NCBI GenBank assembly: GCA_963678705.1
Contig: OY783219.1
Location: 11,284,001-11,348,000 of the forward strand
Length of the DNA stretch: 64,000 nucleotides
Reading direction: 5' to 3'
Source: Panorpa germanica
Taxonomy: Eukaryota; Arthropoda; Insecta; Mecoptera; Panorpidae
In this document: positions 11,546 through 22,391 of the stretch, piece after piece
Layout: each line of letters starts with the position of its first letter
Position numbering within the stretch: position 1 is the stretch's first letter
The notes under the pieces: model-generated
Databases searched by the model: none
Told to the model about the DNA's origin: nothing
The model's input: the letters and a program-made list of their open reading frames with translations, nothing else
Position numbers and translations under genes: made by a program

Positions 11546-12156
11546 TATCCCTTCCAAACTATTCACTGTCCATAATATTGTAAACACATAAAGGATGTCG
11601 CACATTATGTACTTGTTAAGTATGATTTCAAAAGAATCACCAGCAGCAAATTCAAATCATAAAACACATTAAAGCAGGACACTTAAATTTATATAAATAT
11701 AAATCTGAACGTCTTGCTTTCTTAGTTCCAATCTGACAATACTTTTGAGAAAACAACTGACTGTATTTAGTTCAAAAATATAAAATTCCTTGACGAAATG
11801 TCAAATGTTTTTCATATGTTTTCATATAAAGATATAAATAATTTTTAATGTGTTAGTTTTATTTTTATACCTATATAAGTATGTTTTTATATATTTTTAT
11901 ATTGTTTTTATGCACCTTTTATGACGTATATACAATTAAACATAGTAAGTTTCTTTTTTACTTACTTTTTTATGTTACTTTATTGTTTTTATCGTTAAAC
12001 TGAATTTAAATACATAACAGTAAAATAAACTTTACTAATAAAGTATATTTTCAGTGCTGTGCAAAAATTTTAACTATTGATTTCCGCTGATATTGTAAAA
12101 ATGTCAATATAGCTATATAACAAGTACAAGTTTGTGCCAAACTGGTGCCTTGCAAT
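11546..12156. other. A+T-rich non-coding stretch
   Basis: I see no gene or clear element here. Confidence 0.5.
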
Positions 12157-12789
12157 GGGATTGTGTCCTATGTCTTACTTTCTATAAAAGTGTACTATAT
12201 ATTGATAAAGTGGGTTACTAGAACCTCAAATGTCCAATTATTTTTTAATAATTCCTTATATGTTAAGAGATATTAACAATTAAAAAACTCATTTTGTCTC
12301 TTTAATTATTAAAGGGATTCAACGTTGTACACATTCCAAGTGCATGTGACATCACAATCCTTGGTTAAGGTTACTAACCTTACAGCTTATAAATCTCTGC
12401 TATATGTATTTATATATCAAAATATCAAATATTATTTACAGCTATTTCAAGGAACAATAAAATTTCAATACTATGTCTGCCTTAGCAGAGTTAAATAAAA
12501 TAAAGACTTATTATTCTTTGATTTGACTTGATTATTCGACTACCAATAGCTACAGAACATTACCACAGCACTGACCTACTCAACAAATAACTGACGTTAA
12601 AATGCATTTCACGTCATACAAATATGGCCGACCATTTCTAGCGCAAAAACTACAATTCAAACTTTTAATTGCTATATCTCCGTCAATATTTAGATATTTA
12701 ATAAAATAGACACGCCAATACACATTTATTACCATCAATTTCAATCAACAATTGAAAAATCGACCACTAAAAAATGAGGACACAAGCCC
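12157..12789. mobile_element. MITE family M1, copy A
   Basis: The left end GGGATTGTGTCCTATGT and right end GAGGACACAAGCCC form 13-bp inverted ends (consensus GGGCTTGTGTCCT), with outward AAT/ATT also complementary. It is the same element as 62561..63095, sharing 'gtgtactatatattgataaa', 'ctatttcaaggaacaataaa' and 'gcatttcacgtcata'. Copy A carries about 100 extra bases near 12240..12340. No ORF; the superfamily is unassigned and a target duplication is not clear. Confidence 0.9.
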
Positions 12790-14499
12790 ATTGAGAACAA
12801 ATCTTTGCGGTTCTAAAATAAATTGACATTTTAAAGACTTAAACGTTCAACTTAATATGATCAGCCCTGGACGGTATTTTCGGAAATGGTATTTATTCCA
12901 AAAAGTAATTTCTGGGGCATATTATGATAGGCATACATGTCAAAAATGTTTAAGTTATTTTATTTGAATGTATGTAGAATATTTGGTTATTTACTGTTAT
13001 CAACAAATTACAGATATCATTAAAGTACAGCAATTAAAATAACAAAGTGTTTACAAAGCTCTCAGAGTTTATGATTTTTGGGCACCTTATATGTCAGATT
13101 TTTTTTTCTTTTTTAATGATATTAGGTAAATTTTGTGACACTGAGCTACTGGTTTCCTCCTACTTTAAAATATACTTGTATGTACTTAGTTATTTTTATT
13201 TATTAATTGGTCGATATTTGTATTGGGAATAAATCTATGGACACTTGTCTCTTTGGTCTGGCACATTTTATAGATTTTAGCAAACTGGTAGCAAGTGAAT
13301 TCGGATGAATTTGTAGTCGTTTCCGGTATAAGGATCAGAAAGGATCATCAAGCCTACGTACAAGCGCCCAGAATTCAATTTTTTTTTTAAACATCCTGCT
13401 TATGATTTAAGTTGACTTATTGTAGAGTCAGTTATCTGATTTATAATATTGTTTAATCGTGTTTCTATTTTTCATTTACCATAAAATTATTTTACTCAAC
13501 AAACTTTTCAACAGAAAACGACCCATGGTGTTTTTGTTCCGCTACTAATTAAATATTTGAAACAATGTCTAATAAAATGTTCAATCTTGCCTAATATATT
13601 ACGCCAGTTTCCAATCCTGTAATCTTAAGTAATCAGAACATGTAATTAGCATTGTAAAATAATTAGAGAAGCTTCGTAAGTACAATGTTTTAATACAAGT
13701 ACCAGCAAATGAAGGGTACATCGAACACAGTGAAAACTAACAATGGGGAAAACGGATATGGAAATAATGCGCATAAGAACCAAAATATTATACAAATTTA
13801 TGATGTACTAACATTTATCAGATAATTCGAAATGTATTTGATGATTACAGTGTAATAATAGAGAGAGATACAAAGACGAAAAACAATACAGATAGAGTGA
13901 GAGGAAAGTATACGTAACGATAATGGTTGACTATAAAGCGATGAAAATGAAATTAAATTATTTTTATATTTTTTTTATGTAATAATTTGAAACTGAACAA
14001 AATGATATAGTCATTGTTTAATATAGGAAATGTGTTTCTAGTATACGTACATCGATATAGGTGTACGTAGAATACCAATGTGGCAGAAAATTATATAGGA
14101 ACGTAATTAGTTTTCTATATGGAGAACGTAATAACTACTGTGCTTATATAATAGCTTCGACCAACATGACTGTAATTTGCTATTTATGAGTATGTTTACT
14201 GTCTTTTCACACCGTTGCCATGCAACGTGTCTTTACAGAAGGTTCGCTGTATATTTACGAGTTGTAAAAAGGGTGGAAGCATAATCTAATGCTCCATATT
14301 TCATGGCGAAGAGACTGGACTGTGACCTTTTTTTATTCTCTACATTTAAAAGAGATAATCTCTCACAAAAAATATTTTAAACATATACTTTCAAAACATT
14401 ATTCTTTTACCAAATACGGGACGATAAAGACGGAAACCATGATAATAGGGGGGACTGCATGCGCACAATGAGAGACATAGAATGTAAAGAGGGATAGAT
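12790..14499. other. A+T-rich non-coding stretch
   Basis: I see no gene here. The frame at 13047..13232 is low-complexity and lacks domain features. Confidence 0.5.
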
Positions 14500-14720
14500 G
14501 CAAATAAAATGCAGGAATAGAAATTTAAGTGAAGATGATGGAACTTTTTGAAGAGAATGGTAGCAGAAGAATTGGTAGAAATGGGAATGTGAGGGGAACG
14601 TAAACTTTGAAAGTGAGATAGAGAAATTATTGACCGGAGGTAGGAAAAGAAGGAAATGAATAGCGGAACGAAAGATGGAAGTAGACAGAGATGAAGCGGT
14701 TGGGAAACAAAGAGAGGTAG
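14500..14720 (+). mobile_element. Very decayed N1 retrotransposon remnant
   Basis: The purine-rich stretch resembles N1: 'aaattattgaccggaggtag' parallels 'cagctattaaagggaggcag', and 'gaacgtaaactttgaaagtg' parallels the knuckle region of the intact copy. No frame survives. The open frames on the opposite strand (14391..14804) are shadows of the purine bias. Confidence 0.45.
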
Positions 14721-15939
14721 AATGCAGGCTATCAAATATCTGCTTATAGTCTTCAGGCATATTACACTTTTGTCTGTTCGATGAGTTTTTGAAGCATTGA
14801 ACAAAAATATGCTATTGGTTGTGGTTCCCTTTTGAATAAGTAGGTATGACTAAGATTTGTATGACCTATTATGAGTCTACATATTACTACTTCCAGCATT
14901 CTATTTAATCCTATTGGTAATTCTTGCTTACAAGTTGATGGCTTTACTACCCTTAAATTGTTATCAGCTTCTTCGTTCCAATCTTCCTACCATCTTTTAA
15001 ACACAATTATGTACAATAATAAATTATGTTATTTTAAAAAAAAGAAGTTTAATCCTGTATTAGTTTCATTGAAGAAGTAATTCTGTATTAGTTTCATAGA
15101 AAATTTAAAAAATCATAAATACTCCCGTTATTTACCAATTTATTCGAGGAACAAAACAGTCAGTTCTTATTAGAAAACTCTAAATTGAAAACATCATCAG
15201 CAGATAAGTCACAATCAGTAATATTTCAATATAATTTTTTAAGTTGGTTTCTCACGTTATGAAATAAATATATATGTCGTGACAAGCAGAAACTTGTTTT
15301 TAATCATACTAATAACTGGATGAAACAATATTAAAAACACATTTCCACGATCAGTTAAAGTTGTAATTTACTTACTAACTGCTAAAGTATAATAGGATTA
15401 AAAAGTATAAATATTAAATATTAATAATAATGATGAAATTACTAGTGCTTTTACAAATTGCATTGTTTAATTTACTCAACTAAACTAAACTGCGTTACTA
15501 GACAAACTGAAAATATAAATTTTGTTATGATATTTGAAGTCAAAACGATAAAAAAAGCATATTTCCGAAAATGTTTTTGACGACACAGTTAATATATAAT
15601 CATTTATATAATTACTACATGATAAAATAACATTTGAAGAATACTTTGTGAAATTTTCATTAATTAATATTAAGAAATGAGGCATTGACAACGAATCTCC
15701 AGACGTCATAAAAAAGTAACACTTATAACTCATCACTGGATTTTCTGAAATTAAAAATCCAAAATTATTTCATTAGTTGATAAGATTCTGCAGGTAAAAT
15801 CGGAAACTTTCGAAAAATCGGATTTTTTTTAAAAAACTCGACAGCGTAACCTCGGCATTTATGTAAAGAAAGAGTGTGCAAAATTTTAAAAGAATCAGTC
15901 CAGTAAGTTTTGAAGTAGAGATGGCACTGACTCTGAAAA
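14721..15939. other. A+T-rich non-coding stretch
   Basis: I see no gene here. The last ~170 bases may belong to repeat R1 upstream of the segment shared with position 1. Confidence 0.45.
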
Positions 15940-16110
15940 AGTTAAGTCTGAGAAAACGCGTTTTAAAAGTTTCAAAGTAAGACGAAACCAGACCATAGAG
16001 CTGAAGATTTAAAACTCAATATCTCCGACAGTTTTACTCCAATCCATTTCAAATTTGTACACAATAAACTTAATATGTTGTAAATTAATCTAAATAATAA
16101 AAAAGAAGTT
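15940..16110 (+). repeat. Interspersed repeat R1, copy b
   Basis: Matches 1..175 through 'atatctccgacagttttact', CAATC, TTCAAATTT.TACA.AATAAACTTAAT and the A-rich AATAAATAAAAAAAG end. Similarity stops near 16112. Confidence 0.65.
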
Positions 16111-16629
16111 GGAACCTTAACATATCTTAATACCTCAACCTCAACGCACTTTTGTCTACTCCAAAGTAAAAAGCTCAAATAAACGAATCGATTTACATTT
16201 GTATTCAAAAATACTAAACACGTTTAATAATACAAATGGATGTCAATCAGAAATTTTGTATGGTGTCGTTTGAAAGATGGTAATGTCAACTTTCCTTAGC
16301 AATGCTACTTGTTCTCAAATATATCGTAGTTATCATTCTGTGAACTTTTTAACGGTCTACGTTTTTCCTCAACCCATGAAATGTTTTATTAGTTGTAATA
16401 ACATTGAAGTTCATTTAAACGTAAATGATACATAATTGTCTTTGACCGTGTATGTTACCTAAGAGCTGAACTCCCTTCCCTTCGTTTTACCTTCCTTCAT
16501 TACATAATTCAGTCACAATGTCCTCGTGGTTGTTTTTTTTATTAGCATTTATATATGCTTCGTTTGCAAACATGCAACAATAGATTTTTGAATTTAATTT
16601 ATTAAATCTTTTCTTTTCTTTTATTGCAG
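16111..16629 (+). other. Intron upstream of the Ig exon, with splice acceptor
   Basis: The last ~25 bases form a good acceptor: a pyrimidine-rich run 'cttttcttttcttttattgc' ending in AG at 16628..16629. The rest is featureless A+T-rich sequence. Confidence 0.75.
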
Positions 16630-16798
16630 AAACTATAAAAATCCATGCCGGAAAGGATGTTACACTGTCGTGTCCCCTTGACCTCCAATCATGCGGAAAA
16701 CTTCACAGTGTCAAGTGGTACCGTGGGGAAAATAATAGAATAGCCGTGTACAGCAATGACCTTACCGTCAAGAAGGTAGAAGGACAACAAAGCGACAG
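16630..16798 (+). CDS. Exon encoding the first half of an Ig (V-type) domain of a cell-surface protein
   Basis: This is an internal coding exon of 169 nt. It starts in phase 1 (AA completes a codon begun upstream) and ends in phase 2, with a GT donor at 16799. The 55 complete codons read TIKIHAGKDVTLSC, later HSVKWYRGENNRIAVYS, and end VEGQQSD. The B-strand cysteine (16671..16673) and C-strand tryptophan (16716..16718) of an Ig domain are in place, with an extra Cys seven residues after the first. The second half, with the YxC motif, must lie on another exon that I could not find. A phase-1 start is usual for Ig-domain exons. The product is probably a secreted or membrane Ig-superfamily adhesion or recognition protein; the CxxLHSVKWYR wording recalls insect beat/sidestep/hemicentin-like proteins, but the exact gene is not recognised. 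There is no stop and G+C is clearly above the flanks, so it looks functional. Confidence 0.88.
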
Positions 16799-16835
16799 GT
16801 TAGTGCTACTTGTATATATCACCGTATATAAATAA

Positions 16836-16843
<8 letters not shown>

Positions 16844-16886
<43 letters not shown>
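16844..16886. repeat. (TA)n microsatellite
   Basis: About 21 TA units begin 45 bases after the donor of the Ig exon, inside the following intron. Confidence 0.95.
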
Positions 16887-16890
<4 letters not shown>

Positions 16891-19629
16891 TATTTGTTGG
16901 CTACGATTTATAAGAGTCTCTAAGTATAAAACATAATCTTTTACACATTTCAAAATCGATCAAGCAGGTGGACATATAATATTTACAATTATTTACAGAA
17001 AAATGATTATTCTAGAACATAGCTGTTGCATTTTAAAATCATAGAATCATAACTTTAAATATTTACACAAATTAGAATAGCTATGCTCATGCAACATACA
17101 TTTTTTGTAAATTATTCTATGCTAAAATTCAACAAACAGTAAATGAAATATGATTTTCAATATTCTTTCTAAATGGATGCAGATAAATATAAAAATTACA
17201 CGGCAGGTACTTGTCCTATATGTCTCAATATTTATAAAATTATTACAGGAAATGTTCAGGTCTTAGAACTATTTGTTTAAGATGATAATAGAAATGTATT
17301 ACATTGGATTGTTCTTTAAAATGCATAATATCAGGCGTATTTAAATAAATGCAATATATTTATTTGTGAAATGTGCATATGTTTCATGAGCATATTAACA
17401 TCTATTATAACTACAGGAAAGTCTATACATGCTTAATAAAATTTAACGACTTACCAAGATATATTCCTCAGCCTCTTCACTGCCACACATATGTAGTCCA
17501 ATTCACAAGCACATATTAAAATGTTTATGAGTTATAAAATCGTTTAAAACACAAAATATTTATACTGGACGTACACTGAAACTTAAGGTGAAATGTTTTT
17601 GACACTATATGTACACTATCACTCTAAATTATATTACGCTATATTAAGAAACCTATCCCAAAAGTCTGCTTACGAAAATAGATTTTTATGTTTATGATGA
17701 TCAATAACAGATCTGTACAAATTGCTTTATATTTAATTAATAGTTGTAATTCTTTGTAAAGTGTATTTCAATATTTTACAAAGGTTTATTAAATTTAGTA
17801 ACTCCAGCAGAGAGTTTCATCAATGTGAAAAATAGATTTTTGTCAGACCAAAATTACTTGAAAGGTACTGTGATCATTTTGCATATTAATAAAATTCTAT
17901 AGTATCTGAATACTGTGTAATAAATAAATTACAAATAACAGTTGCTAAAACATTATTCTGAGAGGAAGATAATGGTTGTAAGACCTCATATTATTGATTT
18001 TAAAATCGACCTAAATAAATTTATTGACAAATACCATTTAGCAAAGAAACACATTGCATTTATAGATTGGTGAAAATCTTTAATGAAGGTTGATTCTTGA
18101 CTAATTGAAAAACGATTTCAAATTATATATTATTAATTTATTAATGAACACTACATAACTAATAAAACGACATTTATTAATAAATTATTTTAGTACGCGG
18201 CGAAAGAAGTTTTAGGTTATGTCCCTACGTATAAAAATTATAGTCTATAGAAACAAATATTGTAATAGTCCTAATTTTTTTGTATATTTATAAAAGCAAA
18301 GTTATTCTTACGATTATCCACTATCACAAGCATTGTATAGTTCTTTTAAAAAATATGAAATATTTATTTAAAAGTATATAACGCAAGTTATACGTTCGCG
18401 AAAAACTTGTTGTATACTGAGTGGTTTGATATTAGGCGGTGGTCACACTGCAGTCTACACTGAACTGTGTGGTTATATTGAAACTATTTAATTATTTATT
18501 TAATTAGTAAATTAATAATTAATGTTCCTAAAAATTCTATTTAATTTAATATAACCATTTTGTATTAAATTCTATTTTAAATAATTATTTATATATTTGA
18601 AGTTTACATTCGCCTGATTCAAGTTGCTATTGTAACTTAAACTTTTTAGTAGTGGTACCAATTTAGTTGCTTACGTGGAGGTTTTGACGTGGTGTAATGT
18701 GTTCGTGGCACTAATTAATACATTTAATAATTCAATTATTATTATATTCAAGTGTACAGTGTTAGAAAATAAATCTTTGAGGTAAATTTAATTAAATTAT
18801 TATAATACATAAAGCTTTAGTTTTGAAACATACTTTTTTAAAGCAAAGTTTCTAATTCTCCGCGTACCCTTCTTAATATAATACATTTTGGTTTGAAGTT
18901 TTAATAAATAATTAAACTACAATAAATAATTGTAATTAAGTTTTTCTAAATTGATAGCCACTTACGTTTAATTAGTTTATTGTAATATTAGATTTTTTAA
19001 TTAATAAATAACCTCACTTTATACGCTGAGTCCAGAAGGAACTTCAGAACTATTTACTAACCTAACCTACCATGCAGGACATTGCTTAAGAGTTTGTTTT
19101 AAAACTAAATAATAAGTGTGCGCATACTCAAGATAATAATATGTTATGAATATTTGTTATGAAGGTATATTTAACTGATTATAATATATTTTTTGTTCTA
19201 TATATACAATATAGTTTAAATCTTTTTATTACTTTTAACTTATAAACTTTGTATTCAAACTTGCAAAGATAATTTGAAAACAGAGTGATCTAAATTATTT
19301 TTATTGGCTATGCTTTTATTATTAATAAGGTATATATATTTTAACTTTAATGCCACAACAACTTTTATCCAAATTTAATAATTGTTTCTAGAAGTCTTCC
19401 TTCCCTCTTACTCATTTGAGTAGACTTTATACATATTTAGGCATTGATTTCTTTGTAAACTTTTTATATTAGAGCTATCTACGTATATAAATTTATTAAA
19501 TAAAAACCCTTTTAAAATATTCATAATTATATGTATCTTGAAAATATAAATGCAAGTGTTAAACGTGTAAGTGTGTTTTTGCGAGTGCTGTTGTTTTGGA
19601 CACGGTACTGATTGTGAAATCTATAAAAT
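16887..19629 (+). other. Intronic A+T-rich stretch
   Basis: I see no exon with Ig content here. A Harbinger-like start 'ttaggcggtggtcacactgc' at about 18434 has no matching end that I can find. 'ctttgag|gtaaat' at about 18781 could be a donor of a non-coding exon, but this is weak. Confidence 0.45.
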
Positions 19630-19670
19630 ATGGACAACCTAGAAGATGATTGCTCTGACCATCGGTTGTG
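19630..19670 (+). CDS. Candidate first coding exon (ATG to GTAAGT donor)
   Basis: The frame starts at an ATG in a reasonable context (aaaATGG) and codes MDNLEDDCSDHRL plus two bases, ending exactly at a perfect GTAAGT donor at 19671. The 5' flank is slightly richer in G+C (cgagtgctgttgttttggac). The acidic peptide has no recognised family. It could be an alternative or nested gene start, a transposon-derived exon, or chance. No downstream partner exon was identified. Confidence 0.25.
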
Positions 19671-20819
19671 GTAAGTGGATAATTTTATAAGTCATGAATA
19701 TTAGATTAAAATGATTTATAAATATATATAAATATAAATATAAATTTGTTAATATCTCCAATAATATTGCGGTACGATACGTCTTTATCAATATACTAGT
19801 ACAGTTTTATAGAAATTACGACATGGTTCTCAAGTCTATTATTTAGCAGGGTATATTTTTGTAAAACATAGAGGCCTATTTTGTAACTGCTTACTAGACG
19901 TTTGTTAACTTCTGACAATTTTTCAAATGCCTATATTTTGTATAATAAGGTATTTAAGTTTACACAAAACTATCAGAAGACCTTAAATGAAGAGCAAAAT
20001 GGATCCCATACTTTGAAACTGACATAAGTAGCCCAATTTGTAAATTATATGACAAGTTAACAGACATCAGGTCAGCAGTTACAACACAGGCTTTTACTTT
20101 ATTACTTCTACGACTTATGCATTAATTATGTTTTTAACATACTGATGTTTTAATTTATAAATAATAACTTCATGCATATGTTAAATAGCTGCAACAGAAG
20201 CAAATATTACTGTTTATATAAAATAGAAGTAAAATATGCCTTTTATAAAATGTAATAATATGTAACATACAAGTAAACCTGTTAATTTATTATAAATTGC
20301 GTTTTATAAGTGGTATGACCTTTGCATATATGAATTCTTCAAATTTAAAAATAGTCAAGCTTGTGAACATATATCTGGGGAATATCTGTAATTATTTAAT
20401 GATAAGAAATTATTCTGGCACACTGACATTGTATTTTAAAGCCACAGAATCATAATATAAATTATTTTTATACATTAGAATAGAAATGTACATATAATAC
20501 GCATATTTGAGGTAAAATCCATCATATAGTAAATAATGCAGGTTTTTCAATATTTTATTCTAAAGTCATGCAGCTATCTCCAAAAACTATTCAACTGATG
20601 TAGCTACAATATGTACCACAATTTTTAAAAACATCCCCGGATTTTTTAGACCGTTGGATCTTATTGTTTTAGATGTTGATAGAAATGTACTAATTTAAAT
20701 AATTAGGTGTTATATAAATTGCCTTACTTCAAGGCGCTTTTATAACTTAAGTTAATATAGTTATAGACGTAATGTTTGTTTTTACACATAAAATGTATTT
20801 TATTATATATTATCTGGGT
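19671..20819. other. A+T-rich non-coding stretch
   Basis: I see no gene or clear element here. Confidence 0.5.
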
Positions 20820-21065
20820 AGACACGTAGTATCTCAGAGCATTTATGCTTCATGCCCAACTGTTGTGTCACGGGTTCTATCCCCGGACCAGTCTTATATT
20901 TTCTCGGCTTTGTTGTTATCAAAATTAATTGGATTATTTGCTCTCATAATCATAAATCTTGTTAGGCAGCGGTGTAGTTCACTTATATGAAACGACAATA
21001 CTGTAATAAATACTGACAACATTGTAGGAGATTGTCAGTGACAGGACTCAGAATCGAAAATAGTC

Positions 21066-21068
<3 letters not shown>
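20820..21068 (+). mobile_element. tRNA-derived SINE, copy S2
   Basis: A head with 'gagcatttatgcttcatg' and a B box GGTTCTATCCC (20873..20883) is followed by TATATTTTCTCGGC, 'cttgttaggcagcggtgtag', 'gacaggactcagaatcgaaa' and GTCGACATATA. Other copies show the same order. Its 3' end passes directly into a (TA)n tract. The open frame at 20772..20990 is a by-product. Confidence 0.75.

Positions 21069-21135
<67 letters not shown>
21069..21135. repeat. (TA)n microsatellite at SINE 3' end
   Basis: About 33 TA units immediately follow the SINE end GTCGAC and pass into a short TG run. Confidence 0.95.
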
Positions 21136-21137
<2 letters not shown>

Positions 21138-22377
21138 GTGTGTATGTTTGTCTGCCAATTCCTCCGATTATATCGGTTGTATAATTACTATCAGATAAGA
21201 TTATAAGCTAGAGCGATTAAGTTAATTAAGCATGAAATATTAATTCATTACGGGACATTGTTAGAATGTTGCATCTGTTCTGCATTTCAATATACTCGTA
21301 TATATACAGTATATAGTATAAGAACAATATATATAATATATTATATATTGACTTGATAAAACCTATACAGTTTAGTGAGGGCCCCAGTTTCTTTTTGCAC
21401 CGGGGCCTTTGGTTACCTAGCTACGCCACTGACTTTGAAATGACTGTCCCGTCGGCGTTTTCGCGAATTTCTCGATAAAATCAGCAGGTTGATAAATATG
21501 AATAAAACATTTTCATGATATTATTTATCATACCGTTATGTCCCTAAAATGAACTTCTAAAAACTAGAAGTTTAATACATAAAAAGTGAAATAATAATTT
21601 TCCTTCATAGTAACTAGTCATTAGATGTCTGTTATCAGTTGATGTTAGTATAATTGATACTTCCAAGTGGGTGGATCCGTTACCCATTAATCTTATAAGA
21701 TATACGTCATCTGCATATAACACATTTGTCATGATATGGTCAAGATGACCCTAATTACTGCAGGAACAAAACCATTTACATTGTAATTACTTTGCTTGTA
21801 TAAAGTTCCACACTATTCTAAAGCTTTCACCGTTAGTCTAAAGAGCCTTTGATTATGACAGGTTTGAGATTTTACATTATAAATAGATATGGAAATTACG
21901 TAATCAGAAAACAAATAGACCTATGTGTCATAGATCTCAAACTACAGCCTGTTCCTAAATGTCTTTTAATATATTAGGAGTGTTAAATTTAATATATCAG
22001 CTGATTAGTTAGAATCTTTATATTGGGTAGTTGAAAGAAGTTCTCTTTGAGAAATCTCGTAGAAATGAAAATACTTTCGGTAAATAAAGGAGAAACTTAT
22101 GTAGTTGTTTCTTTGACTTACTTAAAACTAACATATATGTAATTATGTAAAATAATGTAACAACTGGATGCTCGTTATTTCGTTTATATAGTCACTTTAA
22201 ACGCGCGTTCCTCATCGACGGTTTTCTGATAAATAGACTTTTTTTATTTACATCTCAAAATTTTACAATCTCCCTTAGAAGTGCGCTCTCCACAACGCAC
22301 GTAGCTGCTCAATATAACTACTATGCAATATGCCATACATCGCATAGTGCATGAGACAGAAGATACTCAATGCAAAC
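21136..22377. other. Non-coding stretch with possible transposon traces
   Basis: At 21361..21435 the minus strand starts 'cagtggcgtagctaggtaac', wording typical of ends of hAT-like elements, with a facing 'ggccccggtgc'. At 21544..21732 a minus-strand frame contains YADDVYLI, possibly a decayed reverse transcriptase. Neither is firm. Confidence 0.35.
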
Positions 22378-22391
22378 AATATGAAGAACTC
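22378..22391. repeat. Left target-site duplication of the young N1 copy
   Basis: AATATGAAGAACTC is repeated perfectly at 24244..24257. It marks the left junction of the insertion, so the retroelement begins at 22392. Confidence 0.93.

Noticed and set aside
14391-14804. 137- and 117-codon minus-strand frames
   Set aside because: They overlap each other in different frames opposite a purine-rich decayed N1 remnant; Ser/Leu/Phe/His-rich content is typical of antisense shadows.
18434-18470. TTA plus GGCGGTGGTCACACTGC as a Harbinger end
   Set aside because: No facing end or second copy was found within reach.
20873-20883. B-box-like GGTTCTATCCC (and similar at 1308 and ~10971): tRNA gene?
   Set aside because: No cloverleaf can be drawn and the sequences continue into a SINE body shared between copies.
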